A stretch of 64,000 nucleotides of DNA from DATJSN01 sp035504095 (GCA_035504095.1 DATJSN010000039.1:1-64000); one strand, 5' to 3'. Positions 25,089 to 34,969 are shown, counted from the first letter of the stretch. The notes: generated from the sequence alone by a model not told the origin. Program-made: numbers and translations.

Positions 25089-27098
25089 ATGTCCACGGAT
25101 AACCCCGGCATCACAACAATCAGCACTCAACAGGTCTACGATCTGGCCTTGCTGCATCACCATGCCGGGCGACTGCACGAAGCTGAGCAACTTTACCGGC
25201 AAATCCTCTCTCAGCAGCCGCAGCATTTCAAAGCGCTGCAGCATCTCGGTGTCATCGCCTATCAGACCGGACAGAATGACGCTGCAGTCAACTTGATCCG
25301 TCGTGCTATCGCCCTGGCACCCGACTACGCCGAAGCTCATTGCAATCTCGGCAATGCACTGCAGGCCAAACGACAACTCAACGAGGCCATCGCCGCCTAT
25401 CGTGCCGCCATTGCGCTAAAGCCCGACTACGCCGCGGCTTATTACAATCTCGGCAACGCGTTGCAAACCATGGAACAACTCGATGAGGCCATTGCCGCGT
25501 ATCATCATGCCATCGGTCTGCAACCAGACCATGCCGCGGCCCACTTTAATCTCGGCAATGCTCTGCAAGCCAAAGGACAATTTTCTGAAGCCATCGCCGC
25601 TTATCGTGCGGCCATCACGCTGAAGTCCGACTACATCGAAGCCTACAGCAATCTTGGCGGCGCCCTGACAGATAATGGACAACTCGATGAGGCCATAGCC
25701 GTTTATCGTGCGGCCATCGCGCTAAAGCCCGACTACGCCGAAGCTCACAATAATCTCGGCGTTGCCCTGATCGCCGGCGGCCAATTTTCTGAAGCGATCG
25801 CCGCCTATCGTGCCGCCATCGTGTTAAAGCCCAACTATGCCGAAGCCTACAGCAATCTTGGCGGTGTTCTGACGGCCGGGGGACAGTTCGACGAAGCCAT
25901 CGCCGCTTTTCGCCAGGCTGTTGCGCTGCGGCCCAATTACGCCGAAGGCCATAACAATCTCGGCAATGCCTTACAAAACAGCGGGCAATTTGATCAAGCC
26001 CTCGCTGCCTATCGTCAGTCTATCGCGCTGGCGCCCGAGTTCGCCGAAGCCCATAGCAATTTGGGCAATTCATTTAGAGCCATGGGGCAACTCGATGAGG
26101 CTGCTGCCGCCTATCGCCATGCCATCCTACTAAAGCCCGACTACGCCGAAGCCCACAGCAATATGGCTACATTGCTGCTTTTACGGGGAGATTTTAAGCG
26201 CGGCTGGCAAGAGTATGAATGGCGATGGAAAAGCAAGTCTTTTCCGTCCAATCGTCGAAACTTCTCTCAACCACAATGGAACGGCGGCCTGCTGGAGGCA
26301 CGCACGCTTCTTTTGCACGCAGAGCAGGGCATTGGAGACGCCTTGCAATTTATCCGTTACCTGCCGATGGTCGCCCAGCGTGGTGGGAAAATAATCATCG
26401 AATGCCAGGCGGAACTCCAACGGTTACTGCAAACCATGCCCGGGAAATGCCAAATCATAATCCAAGGCGAACCCCTGCCGGCCTTTGATCTGCATTGTCC
26501 TCTCTTAAGTTTGCCTTTGGTTTTTGACACGACCCTGGAGAACATTCCCAACAACGTGCCTTATCTGTATGCCGATGCACAGGACGCCAAAAGGTGGCGA
26601 GAGCGCTTGAATGACTATTCTTCAAACTTAAAGGTGGGTTTAGTCTGGGCGGGAAATCCAGCTCAGCAAAATGATCGCAATCGCTCGATCAAATTGTCGA
26701 GTTTGGCCCCTCTGGCGCGGGTACATGGCGTACGTTTCTTTAGCCTGCAGAAAGGTTTGACGGCGGCAGCGCAGGCAAAGATGCCACCGGCGGGCATGGA
26801 ACTAATTGATTGGACTGCGGATTTAAAGGATTTTGCCGACACAGCGGCACTGATCGTCAATCTGGATCTGGTCATTTCCGTAGACACATCCGTGGCACAT
26901 CTGGCCGGAGCGATGGGCAAGCCGGTCTGGGTGTTGCTGGCCTTAAACCCCCCTTGGCGCTGGCTATTGGAGCGGGAGGACAGCCCGTGGTATCCGACGA
27001 TGCGATTGTTTCGCCAGAAAAGCTTCGGCGATTGGGATGAAGTAATTGAGCGCGTCGCGGAACGTCTGGCGGCGGCGCGACGAGATCGCGCCGAGTAG
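25089..27098 (+). CDS. TPR protein with GT9-like C-terminal domain
   Basis: The 669-residue protein has about eleven near-identical 34-residue tetratricopeptide repeats (residues 8-375; typical unit LDEAIAAYRAAIALKPDYAE) and a C-terminal domain of about 280 residues resembling heptosyltransferase-type (GT9) folds: GLVWAGNP, then VISVDTSVAHLAGAMGKPVW and LLALNPPWRW. Similar TPR-GT9-like proteins are common in planctomycetes and cyanobacteria, with unknown substrates. The repeats are also conserved in DNA, so copy number may vary by slippage. No signal peptide. The stop TAG lies in the 22-base repeat shared with the end of the GT41 gene at 8689. Confidence 0.8.
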   Translation: MSTDNPGITTISTQQVYDLALLHHHAGRLHEAEQLYRQILSQQPQHFKALQHLGVIAYQTGQNDAAVNLIRRAIALAPDYAEAHCNLGNALQAKRQLNEAIAAYRAAIALKPDYAAAYYNLGNALQTMEQLDEAIAAYHHAIGLQPDHAAAHFNLGNALQAKGQFSEAIAAYRAAITLKSDYIEAYSNLGGALTDNGQLDEAIAVYRAAIALKPDYAEAHNNLGVALIAGGQFSEAIAAYRAAIVLKPNYAEAYSNLGGVLTAGGQFDEAIAAFRQAVALRPNYAEGHNNLGNALQNSGQFDQALAAYRQSIALAPEFAEAHSNLGNSFRAMGQLDEAAAAYRHAILLKPDYAEAHSNMATLLLLRGDFKRGWQEYEWRWKSKSFPSNRRNFSQPQWNGGLLEARTLLLHAEQGIGDALQFIRYLPMVAQRGGKIIIECQAELQRLLQTMPGKCQIIIQGEPLPAFDLHCPLLSLPLVFDTTLENIPNNVPYLYADAQDAKRWRERLNDYSSNLKVGLVWAGNPAQQNDRNRSIKLSSLAPLARVHGVRFFSLQKGLTAAAQAKMPPAGMELIDWTADLKDFADTAALIVNLDLVISVDTSVAHLAGAMGKPVWVLLALNPPWRWLLEREDSPWYPTMRLFRQKSFGDWDEVIERVAERLAAARRDRAE

Positions 27099-27116
27099 GG
27101 AGTTCTGAGACGGGAG
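27095..27116 (+). repeat. 22-base repeat carrying the stop codon of the TPR/GT9-like gene
   Basis: Identical to the minus strand of 8692-8671. It starts with G followed by the TAG stop codon, and both copies continue into similar GGGAG-rich sequence. Confidence 0.7.
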
Positions 27117-27142
27117 ACGGGAGCAGGGGCTTTAGAGGGCTT

Positions 27143-27170
27143 TTGTTGACGGGGAGGGATAGGGTATACT
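27143..27170 (+). promoter_or_regulatory. Candidate promoter for smc
   Basis: TTGTTG (27143-27148), a 16-base spacer and TATACT (27165-27170) lie 86 bases before the smc ATG. The -10 is good, the -35 poor. Confidence 0.35.
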
Positions 27171-27255
27171 CATTTAGGATATACGCCAGTGGGTTGTGCC
27201 GATGGCGTAGAGAAGCCAAATCAAAGATGGTCTAAAGGACAAGGAGGTCCGCATT

Positions 27256-30200
27256 ATGAAACTGCTCTCTCTGGAGCTTGCGGGTTTCAAGTCTTTCGCC
27301 GATCCCACTACATTTCAGTTCGATCATGGTATTACCGGAATTGTCGGTCCCAATGGATGTGGCAAATCCAACGTTGTCGATGCTGTTAAATGGGTGTTGG
27401 GCGAAATGTCCGCCAAAAGCCTGCGTGGCGACGCCATGCTCGACGTGATCTTCAACGGATCCGCGGGCCGAAAGCCGATGGGCATGGCGGAAGTTTCCCT
27501 GGTTTTCAGCAATGAAGATCGCAAACTTCCCGTCGAAGAGCCGCAGGTAAAAATCACACGCCGGCTTTATCGCGATCTGACCTCGGAATATCTGATCAAC
27601 AATCAAATCGTGCGGCTCAAGGACATCCGCGAAATGTTTTTCGACACGGGCATCGGCGTGGACGCGTATTCACTGATCGAACAGGGACGCATCAGTGCGA
27701 TTCTGGATTCAAACAGTTTTGACCGCCGGGAAATTTTTGAAGAGGCCGCAGGCATATCGCGCTTCAAAGCCCGTAAAAAAGAGGCGCTTCGCCGGCTGGA
27801 AAAAACCGACCAGAATCTGGCACAAACGCAACTGGTGCTGGACGAAGTGGAACGACAGTTGCGCAGCGTGAAGGTACAGGCGGGAAGAGCGCGAAGCTAT
27901 CAGGAATATTCAACGCGTATCAGCGAATTGCGGCGGATGAACTGCCTGTACGAATACGATCAACTTCACAAACGCCTGATGAGTATCAGCGCCGAGCGAT
28001 CGGAAGCGACCGATTCGCTTGGCTTTCAACGCCGGCAACTGGAAGCGCTGCGTCAACGCCAGCAGGATTTGCAGTTGGAAATCGACGCGCTGCAGGACTC
28101 GGTCCGGCGAAATGAACGCGATCTGGCTGGATTGGAGAATCAGCGCGTCTCGCTGGAGCAGCAGGCGCAATTCTCCCGCCAACAGGCCCGGCAACTTACC
28201 GAACAGCAGGCCGATCAGCGCGTACGCCGGGAGGATTTAGCCAAACGGCTGGAAGCCGTTAACAAAGAAATCGCCGTCCATACTCTGACGCTGGCGAGCA
28301 TAGAAGAGCAAGTGAAACAACACACGGATCAGCTAAGCGCGGCCGCAAAACGACAGGAAGCCGGCGCGCAGCAGGCGGCGCAGACCAATCGTGAACTGGA
28401 AGAGTCCAAGGGACGCGGCGTTGACCTGATGCGTCAATCGGCAATGTTACAAAGCCAGATTCATGCGCTGAGCGTGGAACGGGATAATTATGCTCGGCAG
28501 GCGGAACGATTAAACGGCCAGAAGCTGCAGCTTGCAGCGCAATTGTCCGAACTGGAAACCAGGGCCGGCGAGCTGGCGGCTTCCCGTGCCGGCGTGGATC
28601 GTGAAATGCACGACATGCGCGGACGGATTCGGCAGATAAGCGCCAACGAACAGGCCAATCAACAACAGATGAATGAACTGGTGGAAACGCTGGCTCAGGC
28701 ACGGGAAAATCGTAGCGCACTGGACAGCCGGAAAACATTATTGGAAGACATGCAGAGCCGCCGCGAAGGAATTTCCCAGCCGGTAAGGCAAATTCTGGAG
28801 ATGCGGGAATCGGGCGCCGGATTTAAGGGCGTTAAGGGAATGGTGGGTGATCTGATCGATGCGGAACTCAATGCGGCGGGGATTATTGAGGCCGCTTTGG
28901 GCGAGTTACAACATGCGCTGGTGATGGAACATTCCACAGCGATACCCGCAGAAATTGATGCATGGCGTGAAGTTGCAGGGCGAATCACTGTTATATGTCT
29001 GGACCGGTTACCCGCCTATCGTGAAGATTTCAACTGGGAGAAGCAGGGACGAAGTGTAACGCGCGCCGCGGACCTGGTGCGTTACCAACCGCAGTATTCA
29101 GAATTGATAATGTTTTTACTGGGCAAGACGATCGTAGTCGATTCACTATCGGAAGCTTTTGAGTTTTGCAGCAGCGGCGCTCGATCTTACCGATTCGTCA
29201 CTCGAAAAGGGGAAGTATTACACCCGGATGGGTCGATACAGTTAGGCGATGTTTCCCGACAAAGCGGCGCGATTTGGCGACGAAGTGAATTAGCGCAGAT
29301 AGGTCTGGAAGCAAATGAAGCCGAGGCGAGAGTTGCCGAATTGACGCAACAACTCGGCGAACACGATCGCCAAATGTCCTCGCTGGCACAGGAACACCAG
29401 AAATTACACAATCAGCTATATCAACTGGAAACCAGCAGCGCACAGATTGACGCTCAGAGACAACAATGCCTTGCACAATGCGACCGCATAAAAGCAGAGA
29501 TGCCGCTTGTGGAGTCGGAGCTTGTGGAATCGGCCAGAGCGCGGGGAGAAAATGACCGTAGGATCACCGAATTGACAGTGCAGGCAGCAGACTTACAGCA
29601 ACAGACGCAGGCAGCGGAAGAAAAGGTAAGGCAAATCGCCGCACAACTAAAGGCGCAACAGCAGGAAATTATTCAGGCGGGTGAAGAAGTCACTCGGCTG
29701 CGGGTCGCGATGGGTCAGATTCAGGAACAGCGTGCTTCGGTGAATCGTGAACTGGCGACCGCCGGTCAGACGAAGCGCGACATTGTGCAACAAGCGACGC
29801 ATCTGGAACAGGAATCAACCGCTTTAGCAACGCGTATTGCGGAATGCCTGGAGGCAGCAGAGGGTTTTGACCATCAGACGCGGCAGGTCATTGAACATTG
29901 TGATGCTGCTCGAAAAGCGGTGAGCACCGAAAATGAGAAGCTCACAGGCGTACGCACCGCCGCCCACCAGGGGATCCAGCAATTGCAGAAGCTGGAAGAA
30001 TCCATTGAAAGTTTATCGCGATCGGAACATGAACTATCGCTGGCGGAAAATGAAGCGGCGGTGCGGCTGGAAACGCTTGTCGAACGCACGGTGGAGGAAT
30101 TGCAGCTTGACCTTGTCGAAGGGCATAAGAATTATCAGCCTCCGGAGGATGTGAACTGGGACGCGGTAGGTGCGGAAATAAATGAACTCAAAAACAAAAT

Positions 30201-30861
30201 TGCCCGCCTGGGCAATGTAAATCTGGATGCCGTGACGGAGCAGGGTGAATTGGAAAAAAGGCGGGATTTTCTCTCTTCCCAGATTGCCGATATCCAGGAT
30301 GCCAAAAAGCAGCTTGAAGATCTCATTGCCCGGATCAATGAAGATTCATGCCGTCGGTTTTGCGACACCTTCGAAGCGGTGCGCGGGGAATTTCAGGAAG
30401 TGTTCAGGAAACTCTTTGGCGGCGGCAAGGCGGACGTCGTGCTGGAAAATCCGGAAGACGTTCTGGAATCAGGAATCGAAATCATGGCCCGGCCGCCGGG
30501 CAAAGAATTGCAATCCATCAGCCTGCTGTCCGGCGGAGAAAAAGCGTTAACGGCTATCGCGCTGGTTCTGGCGATTTTCAAGAGCAAGCCTTCGCCGTTT
30601 TGCATTCTGGATGAAGTCGATGCGCCGCTGGATGAATCGAACACCGGTCGGTTTGCCGCGATGATTCAGGAATTCCTGGCCCACAGCCAGTTTATTGTCA
30701 TCACGCACAACAAGCGTACGATGAGCGTGGCGAACCTGCTTTACGGCGTAACGATGCAGGAACAGGGCGTAAGCAAACGAGTAGCGGTTCGCTTTGACGC
30801 ACGGCCGCAGCTTGTAGGCGCGCCGGTTTCCGTGGAACAAAATGCCGCGACCGCCGCATAA
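27256..30861 (+). CDS. smc: Chromosome partition protein SMC
   Basis: SMC is the condensin ATPase that loops and segregates the chromosome with ScpA/ScpB. The 1201 residues show the N-terminal ATPase half with Walker A GPNGCGKS (31-38), a first long coiled coil (about 170-500), the hinge (about 520-650, with GFKGVKGMVGDLI), a second coiled coil (about 670-1020) and the C-terminal half with signature LLSGGEKALTAIAL and Walker B FCILDEVDAPLD. A perfect AAGGAGGT (27241-27248) sits 7 bases before the ATG, predicting strong translation. coaE follows after 6 bases. scpB is 20 kb away. Confidence 0.97.
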   Translation: MKLLSLELAGFKSFADPTTFQFDHGITGIVGPNGCGKSNVVDAVKWVLGEMSAKSLRGDAMLDVIFNGSAGRKPMGMAEVSLVFSNEDRKLPVEEPQVKITRRLYRDLTSEYLINNQIVRLKDIREMFFDTGIGVDAYSLIEQGRISAILDSNSFDRREIFEEAAGISRFKARKKEALRRLEKTDQNLAQTQLVLDEVERQLRSVKVQAGRARSYQEYSTRISELRRMNCLYEYDQLHKRLMSISAERSEATDSLGFQRRQLEALRQRQQDLQLEIDALQDSVRRNERDLAGLENQRVSLEQQAQFSRQQARQLTEQQADQRVRREDLAKRLEAVNKEIAVHTLTLASIEEQVKQHTDQLSAAAKRQEAGAQQAAQTNRELEESKGRGVDLMRQSAMLQSQIHALSVERDNYARQAERLNGQKLQLAAQLSELETRAGELAASRAGVDREMHDMRGRIRQISANEQANQQQMNELVETLAQARENRSALDSRKTLLEDMQSRREGISQPVRQILEMRESGAGFKGVKGMVGDLIDAELNAAGIIEAALGELQHALVMEHSTAIPAEIDAWREVAGRITVICLDRLPAYREDFNWEKQGRSVTRAADLVRYQPQYSELIMFLLGKTIVVDSLSEAFEFCSSGARSYRFVTRKGEVLHPDGSIQLGDVSRQSGAIWRRSELAQIGLEANEAEARVAELTQQLGEHDRQMSSLAQEHQKLHNQLYQLETSSAQIDAQRQQCLAQCDRIKAEMPLVESELVESARARGENDRRITELTVQAADLQQQTQAAEEKVRQIAAQLKAQQQEIIQAGEEVTRLRVAMGQIQEQRASVNRELATAGQTKRDIVQQATHLEQESTALATRIAECLEAAEGFDHQTRQVIEHCDAARKAVSTENEKLTGVRTAAHQGIQQLQKLEESIESLSRSEHELSLAENEAAVRLETLVERTVEELQLDLVEGHKNYQPPEDVNWDAVGAEINELKNKIARLGNVNLDAVTEQGELEKRRDFLSSQIADIQDAKKQLEDLIARINEDSCRRFCDTFEAVRGEFQEVFRKLFGGGKADVVLENPEDVLESGIEIMARPPGKELQSISLLSGGEKALTAIALVLAIFKSKPSPFCILDEVDAPLDESNTGRFAAMIQEFLAHSQFIVITHNKRTMSVANLLYGVTMQEQGVSKRVAVRFDARPQLVGAPVSVEQNAATAA

Positions 30862-30867
30862 TATTAA

Positions 30868-31545
30868 ATGATGATTAAAACCCGGAAAAAACGCACCCGA
30901 TTTGCCAAGCCGGTGATTGGTCTGATCGGGGGCATCGGATCGGGGAAAAGTTTTGTAGCCGGGCAATTTGTGCGGATCGGTTGTGCCGTTATTGACAGCG
31001 ACAAACTCGGCCATGAAGTATTAAAAGACCCTGAGGTGATTGCCAAATTGGTCCGCTGGTGGGGTGGTGAAGTACTGGATTCGCACAGGCAGATCAACCG
31101 GCAGTGGGTCGCCAGGAAAGTATTCAGTTCCCCCATAGAACTTCGGCGTTTGCAAAAATTAGTGCACCCCAAAATCGCTATTCTCAGGGATATAATGATG
31201 AGGCGGCTGGCCATGGATAATCGGGTTAAAGCGGTTGTATTTGACGCCCCTTTATTGTTAGAATCAGGTGTATACAAGCAATGCGACGCGATAATTTTCG
31301 TTAAAACGTTAAAGAAGAACAGGCTATCCCGCATGGCAAAGAGCCGGGGATGGGGTCCGGCGGAAACCACTCGACGAGAAAAGTTTCAAATGCCACTGGA
31401 CAAAAAGAAACAATTTGCGGATTATACTATAGATAACGACGGTGATTTGGCTCACTGTGTTAGTCAAGTCCGCGACGTTTTCTTCCGGGTTTTAACACGT
31501 TTTGACCGATCCAAGCGTGCTGGAGGCAGGGCCTCTGCTGATTGA
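30868..31545 (+). CDS. coaE: Dephospho-CoA kinase
   Basis: CoaE phosphorylates dephospho-CoA, the last step of coenzyme A synthesis. The 225-residue protein begins with a basic extension of about 14 residues, then PVIGLIGGIGSGKS (P-loop GGIGSGKS, 21-28), the DSDKLGHEVL segment, LVHP and FDAPLLLESG. The tail after about residue 205 is basic and not conserved. It starts 6 bases after smc, so the two are cotranscribed. The start could also be the second of the two adjacent ATGs. Confidence 0.92.
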   Translation: MMIKTRKKRTRFAKPVIGLIGGIGSGKSFVAGQFVRIGCAVIDSDKLGHEVLKDPEVIAKLVRWWGGEVLDSHRQINRQWVARKVFSSPIELRRLQKLVHPKIAILRDIMMRRLAMDNRVKAVVFDAPLLLESGVYKQCDAIIFVKTLKKNRLSRMAKSRGWGPAETTRREKFQMPLDKKKQFADYTIDNDGDLAHCVSQVRDVFFRVLTRFDRSKRAGGRASAD

Positions 31546-31844
31546 CGCACGATTGAAAAAGCGGCACTGGTGAAGTTGGGTGTCAGTTCACCTTTAAGTT
31601 TTTCGCCAGTGATGGTCGATAAAAGGCGTTGGCGTGAAAATTTCACTGCCCATCCTCCCGATGAAGATCGTTTGCCCAGCCTGATCAGGTCCTTATTTGC
31701 TGCCTGGTGACGCGGCTGGTAAGCCTCGGCGGCCCAGAGAATCCTTCAAAGGTTGTCATTCAGTTCATAACAGCAAGCAAGACCGTTTTGACTGATTTGA
31801 AATAAGAATAGTTACGAACATTTAAGTGCATTAGGAGTGATCAC
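31546..31844. other. Intergenic region, coaE to rho
   Basis: About 300 bases without a convincing gene. A 46-codon frame from GTG 31570 to TGA 31710 is open but lacks a ribosome-binding site. TTGACT (about 31790) may belong to a rho promoter without a clear -10 box. AGGAG precedes the rho ATG. No attenuator-like hairpin with T-run was found. Confidence 0.5.
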
Positions 31845-33368
31845 ATGGCACGCACCAGTAAGAGCAAGAAGTCAACAACATCTTCCGACGAAACCACATC
31901 GGTTCAGGAAGAAACACAAAGCACCGAGACGGTAGCCGAGACGCCGGAAGAAACCGCTTCCGAAGAGGCGACAGTTCCGGACGCAAACGGCAACAGTAAG
32001 GCTCCGGTGGTCGACGGCGGGACGATGGTGGGCAGCAAGGTCGGCGGCGCAGATGACGAAGAGGTGATTTACGATGAGGAGACCCATCAGAAGTATGAAC
32101 AGGTCAAACGCAGTGAACTTCACCTGATTGACCTGCAGAAAATGACAGTCGCTGAACTGCATGAAATATGCAAAAAGGAAGGGATTGAGGAATACATCGG
32201 CCTGAAAAAACAGGACCTGATTTTTAAGATTCTCAAAAAGCGCATCACGGACAATGGAATGATGGTGGGTGAAGGCGTGCTGGAAATTCTGCCGGATGGG
32301 TTCGGCTTCCTGCGCTCGCCCGAATATAATTATCTGCCTTGCCCGGATGACATTTACGTTTCGCCTTCACAGATACGCCGTTTCGGCTTGCGCACGGGCA
32401 ACATCATCACGGGCCAGATTCGACCGCCGAAAGAATCCGAACGCTACTTCGCGCTTCTGCGGGTGGAAGCCATTAATTTTGAAGATCCCAACATGCTCAC
32501 CGAAAAGGTGAACTTCGAAGATCTTACGCCGTTGCACCCGAATAAGCGACTTTTCCTGGAGACCACGCCTGATGAAGTCAACATGCGCATCGTGGATTTG
32601 GTAACGCCGATAGGCAAGGGCCAGCGCATGCTGATTGTGGCTCCGCCGCGCACGGGAAAAACCGTGCTTCTTCAGAAAATCGCCAACGCGATTACCGCCA
32701 ATCACCCGGAGGTTTACCTGATTGTTTTGCTGATTGACGAGCGTCCGGAGGAAGTGACGGAAATGCAGCGCGCGACCAAGGCGGAAGTCGTCAGTTCGAC
32801 GTTCGATGAACCGGCCAGTCGGCACGTGAGCGTCGCAGAAATGGTGATTGAAAAAGCCAAGCGATTGGTGGAATACGGACGCGACGTGGTGATTTTGCTC
32901 GACTCGATCACGCGCCTTGCCCGTGCATACAACACTGAGGTCCCGCATTCGGGCAAAATTCTCACCGGTGGCGTGGACGCCAACGCTTTGCAGAAGCCCA
33001 AGCGGTTTTTTGGCGCCGCACGGAACATTGAAGAAGGTGGATCGCTGACTATTATCGGGACCGCGCTCATTGATACGGGTTCAAAAATGGATGAAGTGAT
33101 TTTCGAAGAATTCAAAGGCACCGGAAACAGCGAATTGCATCTGGACCGCCGTTTGGTTGAACGGCGCACTTATCCGGCCATCAACATCGGGGCCAGCGGT
33201 ACGCGAAAAGAAGAACTACTGCTGGATAAACGCGAACTGGAACTGGTTTATCGTTTACGCAAAGTGCTTTCAGATATGAACCCCATTGAGGCGGTCGAAC
33301 TGCTCAAAGGACGACTGGAAAAGAAACCCACCAATCGTGAATTTCTTTTGACTATGAATCTGGATTAA
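31845..33368 (+). CDS. rho: Transcription termination factor Rho
   Basis: Rho is the hexameric RNA helicase that ends transcription at rut sites. The 507 residues begin with a Ser/Thr/Glu-rich low-complexity extension (about 1-80) beyond the usual length, then the Rho N-terminal helix bundle (LIDLQKMTVAELHEICKKEG), the cold-shock-like RNA-binding domain (GVLEILPDGFGFLRSP) and the RecA-like ATPase with Walker A APPRTGKT (266-273), LLIDERPEEVTEM and the Q-loop/R-loop region near GGVDANALQKPKRFFGAARN. Long N-terminal extensions are common in high-GC and planctomycete Rho and may tune RNA binding. It converges on prfA with an 11-base gap. Confidence 0.97.
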   Translation: MARTSKSKKSTTSSDETTSVQEETQSTETVAETPEETASEEATVPDANGNSKAPVVDGGTMVGSKVGGADDEEVIYDEETHQKYEQVKRSELHLIDLQKMTVAELHEICKKEGIEEYIGLKKQDLIFKILKKRITDNGMMVGEGVLEILPDGFGFLRSPEYNYLPCPDDIYVSPSQIRRFGLRTGNIITGQIRPPKESERYFALLRVEAINFEDPNMLTEKVNFEDLTPLHPNKRLFLETTPDEVNMRIVDLVTPIGKGQRMLIVAPPRTGKTVLLQKIANAITANHPEVYLIVLLIDERPEEVTEMQRATKAEVVSSTFDEPASRHVSVAEMVIEKAKRLVEYGRDVVILLDSITRLARAYNTEVPHSGKILTGGVDANALQKPKRFFGAARNIEEGGSLTIIGTALIDTGSKMDEVIFEEFKGTGNSELHLDRRLVERRTYPAINIGASGTRKEELLLDKRELELVYRLRKVLSDMNPIEAVELLKGRLEKKPTNREFLLTMNLD

Positions 33369-33379
33369 TCGCCCGGTTT

Positions 33380-34492
33380 TTATGAATTGCTGAGCAGCGC
33401 TTCCAGGCGCTGCTGGCGATCGTATTGACTCAAGGCATCGAGCAAATCATCCATCTCACCGGCGATCAATTTTTCCAGGGGAAAATTGCGATTTAACCGA
33501 TGGTCGGTCAGACGATTCTGAGGAAAGTTGTAGGTGCGAATCCGTTCGTTCCTCTCTCCACTGCCGATCATCTGTCTGCGTGTCTCGGAGCGTTGGGCGC
33601 GGCGGCGGGAATCATAATATTCAAAAACACGTGAGCGCAATACGCGCCAGGCTTTATCCCGATTTTTATGCTGGCTTCTTTCTTCGCGCATTCTGACGAC
33701 GATTCCCGTCGGCAGATGGGTTAATTGCACAGCGGATTCCACCTTATTGACGTTTTGACCGCCTGGCCCGCCAGCACGGGAAACGTCCTCACGAACTTCG
33801 GCAGGATTGATCTGGATGTCGGATTGGTCCGGTTCAACCAGAACCGCAACCGTGGCCGTGCTTGTATGGATGCGTCCCTGTGTTTCCGTCTCAGGAACGC
33901 GCTGCACGCGATGCCCGCCGCCCTCCATCGCTAATTTTCGATATACATCCCGGCTGCGAATGTTGGCGATGAATTCTCGGAACCCACCGCGTTCTGTGGT
34001 GGAAAAATCCAATGGTTCAAATCGCCAACCTTTGTGTTCAGCATAGCGGCGATACATTTCGGCCAGATCGCGAGCGAATAGCGACGCCTCATCACCTCCG
34101 GTACCTGCGCGAATTTCCAATATCACGGAATCGGGCGAGATTTCCTCTGAAGAAAGAAAATCGTCAACCAATTGTTCAAGTTGTTGACGGCTTTGGGCGG
34201 TTAAAACGCTTATTTCTTCTTCCGCCATTCGGCGCATTTCAGAATCCTGGCCGGCACCCTCGGCAATTTGTTTGGCTTCGGCAATCGACAAAAGTGTTTT
34301 TTGATAAGCCTGATAACCAGAGAGAGATTTGGTAAGTCGGCCATTCTCTTTGGAAAGTTCCACGAGTTTTGCCGGATCGGTGATGGTCTCAGGGTCGTGT
34401 AATTGTCGTTCGACCTGAGCTTGCCGGAGAGCCAATTCCGCGAGCCGATTGAGCACCATTTGGTATGCAGTGTTTTCCTGCTGTTCAGGCAT
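33380..34492 (-). CDS. prfA: Peptide chain release factor 1
   Basis: RF1 reads UAA and UAG stop codons and triggers peptide release. The 370-residue protein has the GGQ catalytic loop (GGPGGQNVNK, GGQ at 244-246) and the codon-recognition segment HRVQRVPETETQGRIHTS. Its tripeptide is PET (200-202) where PAT or PVT is usual in RF1. It is still clearly RF1, not RF2 (SPF). It follows rpmE by 117 bases on the minus strand, a common rpmE-prfA order. A prmC gene does not follow; rho is convergent. Confidence 0.95.
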   Translation of the reverse strand: MPEQQENTAYQMVLNRLAELALRQAQVERQLHDPETITDPAKLVELSKENGRLTKSLSGYQAYQKTLLSIAEAKQIAEGAGQDSEMRRMAEEEISVLTAQSRQQLEQLVDDFLSSEEISPDSVILEIRAGTGGDEASLFARDLAEMYRRYAEHKGWRFEPLDFSTTERGGFREFIANIRSRDVYRKLAMEGGGHRVQRVPETETQGRIHTSTATVAVLVEPDQSDIQINPAEVREDVSRAGGPGGQNVNKVESAVQLTHLPTGIVVRMREERSQHKNRDKAWRVLRSRVFEYYDSRRRAQRSETRRQMIGSGERNERIRTYNFPQNRLTDHRLNRNFPLEKLIAGEMDDLLDALSQYDRQQRLEALLSNS

Positions 34493-34609
34493 GATGAGTT
34501 ACCTTTGTAGCGTCGCTTATGTTTTTATTATGAGAATACCGGGTAAAAAGAAACGTCGTGCAAGCCCGGAAGGATTACACGACGCTGCATACTTTGATAA
34601 TGAATATTG

Positions 34610-34837
34610 CTACTTGCCCTGAGCGGCGGTTTTAGCGTTGAAATTGGCGTATTTCTTCTGGAAGCGTTCCACTCGCCCGGCGGTATCCACAAACTTCTGC
34701 TTGCCGGTGTAAAACGGATGACATACGCCGCAGATTTCCACCTCAATGTGCTTGAGCGATGAGCCGGTTTCAAAAGTGTTGCCGCAAGCACAATGCACTT
34801 TTACGTGGTTATATGCGGGGTGAATTTTTTCTTTCAT
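34610..34837 (-). CDS. rpmE: Large ribosomal subunit protein bL31 (zinc-binding type)
   Basis: The 75-residue protein matches bL31, which bridges the ribosomal subunits. Four zinc ligands are present: Cys16, Cys18, Cys36 and Cys39 (CACG and CGVCHPFYTGKQKFVDTAGRV), so this is the C+ form that also stores zinc. The C-terminus after GRVERFQKKY is a short Ala/Lys tail. It starts 60 bases after the tRNA-Met gene on the same strand and precedes prfA. Confidence 0.97.
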   Translation of the reverse strand: MKEKIHPAYNHVKVHCACGNTFETGSSLKHIEVEICGVCHPFYTGKQKFVDTAGRVERFQKKYANFNAKTAAQGK

Positions 34838-34896
34838 AGTTACCTCTTCACTTATCAGGCAGATACATTATAGCCAAACAGAATAACCCATCATAC

Positions 34897-34969
34897 TAGC
34901 GGCGTCCGGACTCGAACCGGAGACCTTGGGCTTATGAATCCCGCGCTCTACCAACTGAGCTACGCCGCC
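34897..34969 (-). tRNA. tRNA-Met (anticodon CAU), possibly elongator
   Basis: A 73-nt cloverleaf reads on the minus strand. Acceptor GGCGGCG pairs with CGCCGCT (G1-U72 wobble), D-arm GCTC/GAGC, T-arm TCCGG-TTCGAGT-CCGGA. Anticodon loop TTCATAA gives CAU. The anticodon stem has only three pairs (28-42, 29-41, 30-40), with C27-A43 and A31-G39 mismatched. The CCA end is not encoded. A CAU tRNA can also be lysidine-modified tRNA-Ile2; the acceptor and loop favour Met. Confidence 0.88.

Noticed and set aside
25089..26190. CRISPR-like or tandem-repeat array
   Set aside because: The periodic 102-base pattern is the coding sequence of 34-residue TPR units.
31570..31710. 46-codon frame from GTG in the coaE-rho gap
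   Set aside because: No Shine-Dalgarno sequence, no family likeness and no codon bias that distinguishes it from chance.
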